DNA of 64,000 nucleotides from Cellulomonas sp. URHD0024 (GCF_000426185.1 NZ_AUEW01000009.1:124001-188000), one strand, 5' to 3'. Numbered from the stretch's first letter, positions 18,323 through 27,290 are shown. The notes: generated from the letters alone by a model not told the origin. Made by a program: numbers and translations.

Positions 18323-19090
18323 TCAGAGCACCTTGTCCAGGAAGGCCTTGGTGCGGGCGTGCTGCGGGGCGTCGAGGACCTGGGCCGGGGGGCCCTGCTC
18401 GACGATCCGGCCGCTGTCCATGAAGACGACGGTGGTCGCGACCTCGCGGGCGAAGCCAATCTCGTGCGTGACGACGACGAGGGTGGTCCCGGTTGCCGCG
18501 AGGTCGCGGATCACGTCGAGCACCTCGCCGACGAGCTCCGGGTCGAGCGCCGACGTCGGCTCGTCGAAGAGGACGACGGCCGGCTTGACCGCGAGCGCCC
18601 GGGCGATCGCGACGCGCTGCTGCTGCCCGCCGGACAGCTGCCGCGGATAGGCGTCGGCCTTGTCCGACAGCCCGACGCGCTCGAGCAGCGCACGCCCCTC
18701 GACCTCGACCTCCGCCCGCGGCCGCCCCTGTGCCGAGATGGGCGCCTCGATGACGTTCTCGAGCGCCGTCAGGTGCGGGAAGAGGTTGAAGTTCTGGAAG
18801 ACGAACCCGATGCGGGTCCGCTGAGCCAGGACGTCCTTCTCCTTGAGCTCCTGCAACGCCCCGTCGGTGCGTCGCCGGTAACCGATGAGGTCGCCGTCCA
18901 CGGAGATCAGCCCGCGGTCCACCTTCTCCAGGTGGTTGATCACGCGCAGCAGGGTGGACTTGCCCGACCCCGAGGGGCCGATGACGACGGTGACGTCGCC
19001 CGGCTGGACCGTGAGGTCGATGCCGTCGAGCACCTCGAGCGTCCCGTAGGCCTTGTGCACACCGCGCACCTCGACCAGTCCCGCGGCCAT
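18323..19090 (-). CDS. Polar amino acid ABC transporter, ATP-binding protein
   Basis: This 255-residue ATPase belongs to the GlnQ/TcyN type. Walker A is GPSGSGKST, the Q-loop is VFQNFNLFPHLT, the signature is LSGGQQQRVAIARAL, Walker B is VVLFDEPTSALD and the switch is THE (VVVTHEIGFAREVA). It energises the permease encoded immediately upstream, with whose stop its ATG shares one base (TGATG). A 77-base gap with two short hairpins follows before the binding-protein gene. Confidence 0.92.
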   Translation of the reverse strand: MAAGLVEVRGVHKAYGTLEVLDGIDLTVQPGDVTVVIGPSGSGKSTLLRVINHLEKVDRGLISVDGDLIGYRRRTDGALQELKEKDVLAQRTRIGFVFQNFNLFPHLTALENVIEAPISAQGRPRAEVEVEGRALLERVGLSDKADAYPRQLSGGQQQRVAIARALAVKPAVVLFDEPTSALDPELVGEVLDVIRDLAATGTTLVVVTHEIGFAREVATTVVFMDSGRIVEQGPPAQVLDAPQHARTKAFLDKVL

Positions 19091-20136
19091 CAGATCTCTC
19101 CCTGACGCTGGATGAGCGTGGAGCGGACCAGGACGCTGACGTTGCGGCCGTAGCCCGGTGGAAGGTCCTTCGGCAGCGGTCTGCCCGACACCCGGGACCA
19201 GGCCACGCCCACGCCCCAACGCGCCTTCTGGATCGGTGTGGGCGGCAGCTGGCGCAGCGCGCCCTTGGCGTAGTGCCGCTCCAGGTAGTACTGGATGACG
19301 GTCAGGACTGTGGTCAGGACCAGGTACCAGATGCCGGCGACGATGAGCAGCGGCACCACCCGCAGGTTGCGGCCGTAGATCACGCCGACGATGTAGAACA
19401 GCTCGCCGTACGCGAGGACGTAGACCACGGACGTGCCCTTGACCAGGCCGATGATCTCGTTCACGGCCGTCGGCACGATGGTGCGCATGGCCTGCGGGAG
19501 GATGATCCGCCGCTGCTGACGACCCCTGGGCAGGCCGAGGGCCGCGGCTGCCTCGTGCTGGCCCTGGTCGACGCCGATGATGCCGGCGCGCACGATCTCC
19601 GAGGCGTAGGCGGCCTGCGAGAGACCGAGCCCGAGCACCGCGGCACCGAACTTCCCGATGATCGACAACGTGTCGAAGCTGGCGAACGACGGACCGAACG
19701 GGATGCCGACCGACAGCTGCGGGTAGAGGTACGCGAGGTTGTACCAGAGCAGGAGCTGCAGGATGAGCGGCACGGACCGGAAGATCCAGGTGTAGCCCCA
19801 GGCGACGGACCGCAGCAGCGGCGAGCGCGACAGGCGCATGAGCGCCAGCACCGTGCCGAGGCCGAACCCGATCAGGGCGGCCGTGGCGGTCAGCCGGATG
19901 GTCCCCCACAACCCGCTGAGCACGGAGGGCCAGGTCAGGTACTGCCAGACGATCCCCCACTCCCACTTGGTGTTGGTCAGGAGCGAGCTGACGATCATGG
20001 CGACGAGCACGGCGACGATCGCGGTCGCGACCCATCGGCCGGGATGGCGCGCGGCGTAGACGCGCGGTTCGTCGTGGACGACGACATCAGCCACGTCGGG
20101 TGCGACGACGTCCTTGCTCAGGAAGGCGGTGGACAC
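19090..20136 (-). CDS. Polar amino acid ABC transporter, permease
   Basis: This is a 348-residue HisM/GlnP-type permease. After a cytoplasmic N-terminus of about 35 residues it has about five or six membrane spans. The family region is GLWGTIRLTATAALIGFGLG, FRSVPLILQLLLWYNLAYLY, and the cytoplasmic coupling loop EAAAALGLPRGRQQRRIILP. A single permease gene suggests a homodimer. A C-terminal tail of about 55 residues after the last span is longer than usual. The GTG start is preceded by GGAGAG. Confidence 0.88.
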   Translation of the reverse strand: MSTAFLSKDVVAPDVADVVVHDEPRVYAARHPGRWVATAIVAVLVAMIVSSLLTNTKWEWGIVWQYLTWPSVLSGLWGTIRLTATAALIGFGLGTVLALMRLSRSPLLRSVAWGYTWIFRSVPLILQLLLWYNLAYLYPQLSVGIPFGPSFASFDTLSIIGKFGAAVLGLGLSQAAYASEIVRAGIIGVDQGQHEAAAALGLPRGRQQRRIILPQAMRTIVPTAVNEIIGLVKGTSVVYVLAYGELFYIVGVIYGRNLRVVPLLIVAGIWYLVLTTVLTVIQYYLERHYAKGALRQLPPTPIQKARWGVGVAWSRVSGRPLPKDLPPGYGRNVSVLVRSTLIQRQGEI

Positions 20137-20163
20137 GGTTTCTCTCCGGGGTTCGAGGGGGCT

Positions 20164-20751
20164 CTACGACTGCGGGGCGGTGGGCTCCGGACAGAGCCAC
20201 TTCTCGAACGCCAGCGGGCCGATCTCCTCGGGGGCGAGGCTCGTGTCGAACAGCGGCGTCCATCCGGTGGCCAGGTACAGGGCGGCTGCCTCGGGCTGAC
20301 GCGGTCCGGTGGTCAGGTACAGGCGCTCGTAGCCGAGTGCGGCCGCGCGGACCTCGAGCTCGGCGAGCACGGCACGGGCCAGCCCACGACGGCGGTGCGC
20401 GGAGCTGGTCCAGATCCGCTTGTACTCGGCGGTCCGCACGGTCGGGAGACCGGCGTCGTCCCGGGTGCCCGCGCGGGTCAGGCGTGCGCGGTCTCCCAGC
20501 TCCGGCTCGGCCCGCAGCCGGAAGGCGCCACCGGCCACGGGAACGCCACCCTCGAGGATGAGGATCAGGTCACCGTCGGGCGCCTCGAACTGCTCCGCCG
20601 GGTACCGCTTCAGCTCGGCGCGCAGGTCGTCGGGGGTGAAGTGCTCGGCGTACCGGGTCAGGTACTCGACCGCGAGCTCGTCGAGCATCGGCTGCACGGC
20701 CGGGTCGGTCAGCGGGTACGAGCGCACGGCCCGCACGTCGGTGGTCGTCAT
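20164..20751 (-). CDS. GNAT-family N-acetyltransferase
   Basis: This is a 195-residue GNAT acetyltransferase. The acetyl-CoA loop is SSAHRRRGLARAVLAELE (RRRGLA corresponds to Q/RxxGxG/A), followed by LYLTTGPRQPEAAALYLATG, the family's motif B. It sits one base after the LLM gene and 27 bases before the transporter permease. A GNAT between an amino acid ABC transporter and LLM oxygenases matches SnaA (YtmI) of the Bacillus S-alkyl-cysteine salvage operon, where it acetylates the amino group before oxidation. That role is inferred by operon analogy, not from substrate-binding residues. Confidence 0.75.
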   Translation of the reverse strand: MTTTDVRAVRSYPLTDPAVQPMLDELAVEYLTRYAEHFTPDDLRAELKRYPAEQFEAPDGDLILILEGGVPVAGGAFRLRAEPELGDRARLTRAGTRDDAGLPTVRTAEYKRIWTSSAHRRRGLARAVLAELEVRAAALGYERLYLTTGPRQPEAAALYLATGWTPLFDTSLAPEEIGPLAFEKWLCPEPTAPQS

Positions 20752-20752
20752 G

Positions 20753-21870
20753 TCAGGCCGTCGCGGCGTAGCGGTCGGCGGTGCTCGGCAGGCCGAGCGT
20801 GTCGCGGAACGTGAGGCCCGGGTACGCCTCGCGGAAGGCGTCCGACGCCCGCAGGACCGGCAGGACCCCTTCGACGAGCGCGACCAGGTCGGTGTGCACC
20901 GACGCCGGGCGGATGGTGAACCCGTCGGCAGCCTCGGAGTCCAACCACTGCGTCACCAGCTCGGCGAACCCGGTGGCGGTGCCGACGAACGCGAGCGAGC
21001 CGGTGTCCCAGCTGACGCCCTCGAGGTCCGAGAGCATGTCCAGGCGGGCCTGCGCGCTGGCCCGGTCGGGTCCCACGATCAGGTACACGTCGACCAGGAC
21101 GCGCACGTCGCGCGCGTCCCGACCCGCGGCGGCGACGGCACCCAGCACCCGCGCACGGATCCGGGCCGCCTCGTCGGGCGTCGTCGCCCGGATCCGGACC
21201 ACGTCGGCCACACGCCCGGCCAGCTCGATCTCGGCCGGCGTGGAGGCGCGGACGACGACCGGCGGCCGACCCTGCGGCGGGCGCGGGCTGCTCTTCGGTG
21301 TACCGGCGGCGAAGTTGACGCCGTCGTGGGTGGTGAACCGAGGACGGGCGACCGTCGTCGCGAGCCGGCTGTCCCACAGCCGTCCGACGGTCGCCGCCGC
21401 CTCACCAGCACCGGCCACGGCAGCGGCGTCGGCGGAGGTCGAGCGCGGTCCCGCCGTCGGCACCTCGTCCACCCGCGTGGTCCAGCCGACCTGCCAGCCC
21501 GCGCGGCCGGCGCTGGCCTGGTCGATCGTCGCGATGGCCGTGGAGATGTGCGCGGGCTCGAGGTGCGACGTCCCGACGGCGGCGACCAGGCCGATGCCGG
21601 CGGTGCGGGAGGCGAGCCGCGAGGCGACGATGGCGGCGTCCAGCCGGGTCGTGCTGCCGCCAGGGTGCAGCGCGAAGTCGTCGTCGAACACCACGAAGTC
21701 GAGCGCGCCGCGCTGGGCGACGGCAACGAGCTCCTCGAGCCGGCCCGCGTCGAAGAGCCGCTGGCCCTGGGAACCGTGGGTGCGCCAGGCCGCGGCGCGA
21801 GCGCCGGTGTCTGACAGGTCGATGCCGAGATGGGCATGCCGCGCAGGGCGAGGCTGGGCAGGGAAGGACA
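20753..21870 (-). CDS. LLM monooxygenase, NtaA/CmoJ-like
   Basis: This is a luciferase-like flavin monooxygenase of 372 residues, first structural gene of the leftward set. Visible blocks are HLGIDLSDTGARAAAWR, DFVVFDDDFALHPGG, GLVAAVGTSHLEPAHISTAI and RAGWQVGWTT, characteristic of the NtaA/SnaA/DszA group that includes CmoJ (YtnJ). A reduced-FMN supply could come from the reductases at 13.6-14.7 kb. The GTG at 21870 is the best-placed start after the leader peptide region; the frame stays open upstream without a ribosome-binding site. It is separated by one base from the GNAT gene. Confidence 0.75.
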
Positions 21871-21910
21871 CAGGGGTACCCGTTCGTGTGGTTCGAGAGG
21901 TGACGACGCG

Positions 21911-21951
21911 CGCACCGTGAGGTGCGGCGGGGCTCGCCCCGTCAGGGGGCG
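21911..21951 (-). promoter_or_regulatory. Two hairpins between leader peptide and LLM gene (putative attenuator)
   Basis: CGCCCC and GGGGCG (21935-21951, six pairs, five-base loop) and CGCACC and GGTGCG (21911-21926, six pairs, four-base loop) lie between the leader peptide stop and the LLM start. They could form mutually exclusive or ribosome-dependent structures that hide or expose the downstream start. Attenuation is inferred. Confidence 0.45.
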
Positions 21952-21978
21952 TGCGGGGGACTGCTGGACGCTGTGGGG

Positions 21979-22053
21979 TCAGCGACAACAGGAACGCGTG
22001 AGCACGGCCTCGTCGCCTCTGCTCATGGCACGGGGAGCCCCGAACGCGTTCAT
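21979..22053 (-). CDS. 24-aa leader peptide ending Ser-Cys-Cys-Arg
   Basis: A 24-codon frame begins MNAFGAPRAMSRGD and ends VLTRSCCR before TGA. AGAGGA lies about eight bases before its ATG. Two tandem Cys codons (TGT TGT) at the last positions before Arg-stop, placed 108 bases upstream of a sulfur-type operon and followed by hairpins, are the hallmarks of cysteine-responsive leader peptides described in actinobacteria. Ribosome stalling at the Cys codons when cysteine is scarce would raise expression of the operon. The frame is seen directly; regulation is inference. Confidence 0.6.
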   Translation of the reverse strand: MNAFGAPRAMSRGDEAVLTRSCCR

Positions 22054-22215
22054 CGTCCGTCCTCTCGTCCCGGCAGTGCCGGGTTCGCGTCGTTGCCGTG
22101 TGGAGGCATGACGCCCACCACGACCAGGTCCTCATCCGGGGCACCCCACCGCGCGGAGGGTTGCCATCCAGCTAGCCGGAGCTTCGCGCTGGAAATCTTG
22201 ACCTTATTGGTAGGG

Positions 22216-22244
22216 AATTTAGATCGAGGTGCCGACGACGTCAA
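22216..22244 (-). promoter_or_regulatory. Sigma-70-type promoter of the sulfur operon
   Basis: On the minus strand, TTGACG (22239-22244), a 17-base spacer and TAAATT (22216-22221) form a near-consensus promoter pointing at the leader peptide. The roughly 155-base 5' leader starts in an unusually AT-rich stretch (about 22190-22222, containing CCTACCAATAAGGTCAAGAT) that could bind a regulator. Confidence 0.7.
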
Positions 22245-22290
22245 ACCGCTGGTCACATCGTGAGACTGGCCGTCTCGTTTCCGGGGCGCC

Positions 22291-22677
22291 TCAGCTACGG
22301 GCGTCGTACTCCGCGCGCGCCAGGGCGACCGAGTCCATGTTCGCCTCGGCCCACACCTTCACGGCGTGGACCACCGTCGTCAGAGAGGCGCCGAGCGGCG
22401 TGAGCGCGTAGTCGACCCGGACCGGCACGGCGGCGGTCACGGTGCGGGTGATGGTGCCGTCCCGCTCCAACGAGCGCAGGGTCTGCGTCAGCATCTTCTG
22501 ACTCACGCCGTTGAGGCGCCGACGGAGCTCCGAGTGCCGCTGCGGGCCGTCGAGCAGGGCGACGAGGACGAGGGAGACCCACTTGTCGGAGAGCTCGTCG
22601 AGCAGGTCGCGCGTCGGGCATTCGGCGTCGAACGAGTTGTACGCCCGGGGCGGCGCGGCCGTGGTGGTCTCGGTCAT
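22291..22677 (-). CDS. HxlR-family winged-helix regulator
   Basis: This is a 128-residue HxlR regulator. The family core is CPTRDLLDELSDKWVSLVLV, then GPQRHSELRRRLNGVSQKML and LERDGTITRTV, giving the winged helix. The usual N-terminal Cys (C in AECPT) is present, which in related proteins senses electrophiles or oxidants. GGAGG precedes a GTG-ATG pair; I use the ATG at 22677. It is divergent from a quinone oxidoreductase gene, its likely target, with a perfect inverted repeat between them. Confidence 0.88.
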   Translation of the reverse strand: MTETTTAAPPRAYNSFDAECPTRDLLDELSDKWVSLVLVALLDGPQRHSELRRRLNGVSQKMLTQTLRSLERDGTITRTVTAAVPVRVDYALTPLGASLTTVVHAVKVWAEANMDSVALARAEYDARS

Positions 22678-22709
22678 CACATCTCCTCCAGGGAACCAGA
22701 CAGACCCCA

Positions 22710-22729
22710 TAGGCACTTTTAGGTGCCTA
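22710..22729. promoter_or_regulatory. Inverted repeat, probable HxlR operator
   Basis: TAGGCAC, six bases, GTGCCTA is a perfect 7-base inverted repeat in the 122-base divergent gap. HxlR regulators usually bind such sites between themselves and the oxidoreductase gene. It could control both directions. Confidence 0.6.
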
Positions 22730-22799
22730 CTTTCCAAACGGTACCACTGGGCTCAGGATAGGCGCCGTCCCGCAGAACGCACCACCTCTGGAGGTTCAC

Positions 22800-23699
22800 A
22801 TGTCCACCGTCACGCTCACCGTCCCCGGCCCCACCGCCGAGCTCGAGATCGTCGACCTGCCCCTCGTCACCCCCGGACCGGGCGAGGTCCGCATCCGCGT
22901 CGAGGCAGCCCCCGTCACCCCCGCCGACGTCTCCACCGTGCGCGGCTACTTCCCGCTCCCGCCCGCCGACCGCTACAGCCTCGGCTGGGGCCTCGCCGGC
23001 GTGGTCGACGAGGTCGGCGACGGCGTCACGGACCTCGCCGCGGGCGACCCGGTCCTGGCGCTGAGCGACTGGTTCGACACGCTCGTCGGCACGCAGGCGT
23101 CGAGCGTGGTCCTTCCGCGTTCGTCCGTCGGGGAGCGTCCCGCGTCCCTCGGAGCCGCCGAGGCGTCCACCCTCGCCCTCAACGCGCTGACCGCAGCACA
23201 GGCGCTCGACCTCCTGGACCTGCCCGTCGGCGCGACGCTCGCGGTGACCGGGGCGGCGGGCGGGGTCGGCGGGTTCGTCGTCGAGCTGGCGCGGCACCGC
23301 GGGCTGGAGGTGCTCGCCGTCGCCCGCGAGGAGGACCGCGCGTTCGTCGAGCGCACCGGTGCTCGGCTCGTGGTCCGGGGGACCGAGCTCGGCACGCTGC
23401 GTGCGGACGGAGTGCTCGACTCCGCCGTACTCGGTGCACCCGCCCTGGCCGCGGTCCGTGACGGCGGCACATTCGTCGCGGTGACCGAGCCGTCCACCCC
23501 TGCGCCCGAACGCGACATCCGCGTCCAGACCGTGCACGTGGTGTCCGACGCGGCTGCCTTGACCGCGCTCGCGGCACTCGCCGTCGACGGCGTCCTCACT
23601 CCGCGCGTGGCGCAGACCTACCCGATCGAGAAGGCGAGCGACGCCTACGCGGCCGTGGCGACCGGCGGCGTCCGGGGAGGAATCGTCCTGGTGCCTTGA
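22800..23699 (+). CDS. NADP-dependent quinone oxidoreductase-like protein
   Basis: This is a zinc-free medium-chain dehydrogenase of the quinone oxidoreductase type, 299 residues. The N-terminal GroES-like part contains PGPGEVRIRVEAAPVTPADV. The nucleotide-binding fold is at GATLAVTGAAGGVGGFVVEL (about 142-161), followed by HRGLEVLAVAREEDRAFVE. The ending YPIEKASDAYAAVATGGVRG ahead of GIVLVP is typical of the family. It probably reduces quinones or reactive enones with NADPH. Regulation by the divergent HxlR protein is likely. Confidence 0.85.
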   Translation: MSTVTLTVPGPTAELEIVDLPLVTPGPGEVRIRVEAAPVTPADVSTVRGYFPLPPADRYSLGWGLAGVVDEVGDGVTDLAAGDPVLALSDWFDTLVGTQASSVVLPRSSVGERPASLGAAEASTLALNALTAAQALDLLDLPVGATLAVTGAAGGVGGFVVELARHRGLEVLAVAREEDRAFVERTGARLVVRGTELGTLRADGVLDSAVLGAPALAAVRDGGTFVAVTEPSTPAPERDIRVQTVHVVSDAAALTALAALAVDGVLTPRVAQTYPIEKASDAYAAVATGGVRGGIVLVP

Positions 23700-23854
23700 C
23701 CACCAGCGGCGGCGGAGCGCACGTGCGTCTGCCCTCCGCCGCCGCGCCCGTGCGATCGAGGGCCCATGGGGCATGATCGACTCAGGCGGAGGCGCACCCG
23801 TGCTGGGGTGGGCGGCGCTCCTACCGTGGGCCGCGTACGGGCGAAGGGCAGCCG

Positions 23855-24229
23855 ATGACTCTGGTACTCATTGCGGACGACGACGAGGACATCCGCGACC
23901 TGGTCGCGTTCAAGCTGGAGCACCTGGGCGTCGACGTGGTCACGGCTGTCGACGGCACGGACGCGCTGGCCCGGGTGCGCGAGCACCGACCCGACCTGGC
24001 CGTGCTCGACATCTCCATGCCGGGCCTCTCCGGCATCGACGTGTGTCGGATAATCCGCGCCGAGCCCGAGCTGTCCTCCACACGAGTCATCATGCTGACC
24101 GCCCGGGCCCAGGAGAACGACGTGGAGGCCGGGTTCTCGGCGGGCGCGGACGACTACGTGACCAAGCCCTTCAGTCCACGCGAGCTGGTCTCCCGCATAC
24201 AGACGCTGCTCACGCGCACACAGCCATGA
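23855..24229 (+). CDS. Receiver-only response regulator
   Basis: This is a 124-residue CheY-like receiver domain without an output domain. Acidic pocket residues are in IADDDEDIRDL (8-15), the phosphorylation Asp is D52 in AVLDISMPG, the switch Thr is T82 in MLTARA and the Lys is K104 in YVTKPF. Without a DNA-binding domain it must act by protein contact, for example on the histidine kinase, the HEAT-repeat protein or the synthase encoded next. RBS is GAAGGG before the ATG. The stop overlaps the kinase start (ATGA). Confidence 0.92.
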   Translation: MTLVLIADDDEDIRDLVAFKLEHLGVDVVTAVDGTDALARVREHRPDLAVLDISMPGLSGIDVCRIIRAEPELSSTRVIMLTARAQENDVEAGFSAGADDYVTKPFSPRELVSRIQTLLTRTQP

Positions 24230-26214
24230 CCGGCCGCCGTCCGGCGAGCATCACCCAGCTTCTCCGACGGGGGTTCGCGGGCGTCATCGGCCTCCTGATC
24301 CTCGGGGGCACGGTCGGGGTGATCGCGTCGGTCGTCGTGTCGAGCGCGGGGAACGACCAGCTCGCGCAGATCTTCACGGTCCGGACCGCGAACCTGGACG
24401 TGCGCCGCGCCCTGACCGACGCCGAGCTCGGCATGGACGACTACCTGCTCACAGGCGCGCCCTCGACACTGGAACGCATGTCGGCAGCCGAACGCGCCTA
24501 CCACGTGGCGATCGACGAGCTCCGGCGGGTCTCCTTCCCGGAGGACCGGGCGTACGTCGAGGACCTCGTTGACACGTCCGAGGCCTGGTGGGACCAGCTC
24601 CACGTGATCACGGGCGCGCCGCCGAACGCGCTCCCCGTCGCGGAGTACACCACGGCCAACGCCCTGTACGCGGAGGCGTTCGAGGCCAGCGTCGTCCTCG
24701 ACGAGCGGGTGACCGCACGGGGCCGGACGGTCGTGGACCACTTTGCCGCTCTCAACCGGTACACGGTCGGCGCGCTGGTGGGCCTCACCGCCGCGGGCAT
24801 CCTGGCGACGGTCGTCATCGCCACGCACACCGGCAGACGGATCAGGCGGCCGTTGGCAGCGATCACCGGCGTCCTCGACCAGCACCGACACGGTGACTAC
24901 GACGCCCGGATCGACCTGGGGGGTATGCCCCTGGAGATCGCGGACATGGCCGCGACGGCCAACAAGCGCGCTGACGAGCTCGCTCAGGAACGCCGGCTGG
25001 ACGACGACTACCAGCGACTGTCCGTCGAGCTGCGGCAACGGCAGGGCCACCAGGAGCTGCTCGAACGGGCGGTGGCCGCATTCGGAGAGCTCTTTCCGCT
25101 GGCCGGCGTGACCATCGCGACCTCGCCCGACCCCATGTCGCGGGTCGTCACCTCGTCAGACCTCGAACGACCTGGCCAGCTCGGCCCGGGGACGCCCACC
25201 GACACGGCGACGGCACCTCCCGCGTCCGCGCCCGACGCCGTCGATCGACCGCTCGAGGCCTCGCAGGTCCGAGCGTCCGTGGGCGGCCGGGTCTTGGTCG
25301 TCCCGATCGCGGACCGGTCGGCGATCCTCGGCACGGTGACGCTCGTCGAGCCAGAGGGGCACGCCGCGTGGCAGCGGTTCGAGATCCAGTTCGCCGAGCG
25401 ACTCACCGCCGACCTCGGCCGCGCGCTCGCACGAGCTCGGCTGGTCGAGCAGGAGCAGGAGCTGGTCAGTCGGCTGCAGGAGCTCGACGCCACCCGGACC
25501 GAGTTCATCTCCAACATCTCCCACGAGCTCCGCTCGCCGCTCACGAGCATCCGGGGCTACACGGAGCTCCTGATCGACGAGGACGCCGGACCGGTCACGC
25601 CCCAGCAGCGCACGATGCTGGGGACCATGGAGCGCAACATCGAGCGGTTGCAGGCGATGATCGAGAACCTCCTGACCATGTCCCGCATCGAGCTCGGTGC
25701 CGAGGCCGCCGAGCTGCAGGCCGTCGATCTCGGCGCGATCGTCGCCCACACCAGATCGACCTTCGAACCCGCCGCGGACAAGGCCGGGCTGACGCTGACC
25801 TACGAGGTCCGCCGACCGCTGACCGTCGACGGCGACCAGCAGGCCCTGGACCGGCTCGTGATCAACCTCGTGTCCAACGCGATCAAGTTCACTCCTCGGG
25901 GCGGCACCGTCGCCGTGTCGCTCGACTCGACGGACACCGAGGCGGTCCTCGTCGTCGAGGACACCGGGATCGGCATCCCGGCCACGGACCAGGACAAGGT
26001 GTTCGGGCGCTTCTACCGTTCGGCGAACGCACGCGGCCGCGCCATCGCGGGCACGGGCATCGGGCTCGCCATCGTCGCCTCGATGGTCGAGCAGCATCTG
26101 GGCACGGTGTCCCTCGCCTCGGAAGAAGGCCGCGGGACGCGGGTGACAGTGCGCCTCCCCCTGCTCGAGCGTCCCGAACCGGCGCACGCAGCATCCGCGA
26201 CGGAGCGCCGATGA
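24226..26214 (+). CDS. Membrane sensor histidine kinase
   Basis: This 662-residue kinase has two membrane helices (about 15-39 and 178-203) that bracket an extracytoplasmic four-helix-type sensor with RTANLDVRRALTDAELGMDD (CHASE3-like). A HAMP region (about 204-258), a coiled stretch, a divergent GAF-like domain (about 270-420) and a HisKA H-box follow, FISNISHELRSPLTSIRGY with phospho-acceptor H433. ATPase motifs are NLVSNAIKFTPRGG, VEDTGIGIP and GTGIGLAI. It overlaps both neighbours by ATGA, which binds it firmly to the receiver and to the HEAT and synthase genes. The signal sensed is unknown. Confidence 0.92.
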   Translation: MTGRRPASITQLLRRGFAGVIGLLILGGTVGVIASVVVSSAGNDQLAQIFTVRTANLDVRRALTDAELGMDDYLLTGAPSTLERMSAAERAYHVAIDELRRVSFPEDRAYVEDLVDTSEAWWDQLHVITGAPPNALPVAEYTTANALYAEAFEASVVLDERVTARGRTVVDHFAALNRYTVGALVGLTAAGILATVVIATHTGRRIRRPLAAITGVLDQHRHGDYDARIDLGGMPLEIADMAATANKRADELAQERRLDDDYQRLSVELRQRQGHQELLERAVAAFGELFPLAGVTIATSPDPMSRVVTSSDLERPGQLGPGTPTDTATAPPASAPDAVDRPLEASQVRASVGGRVLVVPIADRSAILGTVTLVEPEGHAAWQRFEIQFAERLTADLGRALARARLVEQEQELVSRLQELDATRTEFISNISHELRSPLTSIRGYTELLIDEDAGPVTPQQRTMLGTMERNIERLQAMIENLLTMSRIELGAEAAELQAVDLGAIVAHTRSTFEPAADKAGLTLTYEVRRPLTVDGDQQALDRLVINLVSNAIKFTPRGGTVAVSLDSTDTEAVLVVEDTGIGIPATDQDKVFGRFYRSANARGRAIAGTGIGLAIVASMVEQHLGTVSLASEEGRGTRVTVRLPLLERPEPAHAASATERR

Positions 26215-27290
26215 CCACGCCGATCACGGTCCTGACCTGGGCGATCGTCGCGCTGGCGACCGCGATCGTGCTGCTCAGCGCCGTCCTCGTCGCCGTCCGG
26301 CTACGCCGGACCCTGCGGGAGCGTCGCCAGGCATCTCTGCGCAAGGAACCTCGACGGCAGCTCGTCGAGCTGGTCGCCGATCCCGACGAGGAGGGGGTCG
26401 ACCGCCTCCTCGCCCTGCCGCGCCCCGCCTGGGACGCGCTCGAGCCGGTCGCCGTGGCGATGCTCGGCAAGGTGCGCGGCGAGGCACGGGACTCCTTGAC
26501 GCGCGTGTTCGAGGAGCGTGGCGTCGTCGAGTCCGCACTCGCCGACCTGGGGCACCGCTCTCCGGAGAGGCGGGCCCGGGCAGCGCAAGCCCTGGGCCTG
26601 CTCGCGCGACCCGAAGGCGTCGAGCCGATCTGTGGCCTGCTGAAGGATCCGGAGCCGTTCGTCCGCGTGGTCGCCGCACGGGCGCTCGGGGCGCTGGCGA
26701 GCGCGGACGCGGCGGGCCCGCTGCTGGCCTCCCTGGACGACGGCCTGCCGGCCCAGGTCGTCGCGGACGCGCTGGGCCGGATCGGGTCCGGCGCCCTGCC
26801 CGCCCTGCACGCCGCCCTGCTCGCGCCCCAGCCCGCGACACGGGCGAGCGCCGTCGACGCCCTCGCGCTGATCGGCTCCGGGGAATCGGTCGACCCGATC
26901 TCCGGGGTCCTTGCTCACGACGACACGCTCGCCGTCAGGGTGTCTGCGGCACTGGCGCTGGGCCGGATCGGTCAGCGAGCCGTGGTCGACCCGCTCCTGG
27001 AGGCGACGGGTGAGACGCAGCCGGCACCACTGCGGGCCGCGGCCGTCCGGGCGATCGGGACCACCGGGGCCGCATCGGCGGTGTCGGTCCTGGTGGTCCT
27101 GGTGGGGGACAGCGATCCGCGAGTCGCCCACGAGGCGGCCCAGGCGCTGCGTCGCACCGGTCCGCCCGGGGTGCGGGCGCTCGAGCAGCTCGTCGGACCC
27201 GAGGACGCGGCCAACCCTGAGCACGGGACCGGCCCGGCGCACGCGCGCGAGGCGCTGGCCCTCGCCCGACTCGACCTGGCCCGCCGATGA
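26211..27290 (+). CDS. HEAT-repeat protein with N-terminal membrane anchor
   Basis: This 359-residue protein has one membrane helix (about 5-31), a basic stretch RLRRTLRERRQASLRKEPRR, then at least seven HEAT-like repeats. Repeat cores include RRARAAQALGLL, VRVVAARALGAL, AQVVADALGRI, ATRASAVDALALI, VRVSAALALGRI, PLRAAAVRAIGTT and VAHEAAQALRR. HEAT repeats are protein-binding scaffolds. Lying between a kinase and a membrane polysaccharide synthase gene, with ATGA overlaps at both ends, it may link the signalling module to the synthase at the membrane. That connection is inference. Confidence 0.8.
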   Translation: MTTPITVLTWAIVALATAIVLLSAVLVAVRLRRTLRERRQASLRKEPRRQLVELVADPDEEGVDRLLALPRPAWDALEPVAVAMLGKVRGEARDSLTRVFEERGVVESALADLGHRSPERRARAAQALGLLARPEGVEPICGLLKDPEPFVRVVAARALGALASADAAGPLLASLDDGLPAQVVADALGRIGSGALPALHAALLAPQPATRASAVDALALIGSGESVDPISGVLAHDDTLAVRVSAALALGRIGQRAVVDPLLEATGETQPAPLRAAAVRAIGTTGAASAVSVLVVLVGDSDPRVAHEAAQALRRTGPPGVRALEQLVGPEDAANPEHGTGPAHAREALALARLDLARR

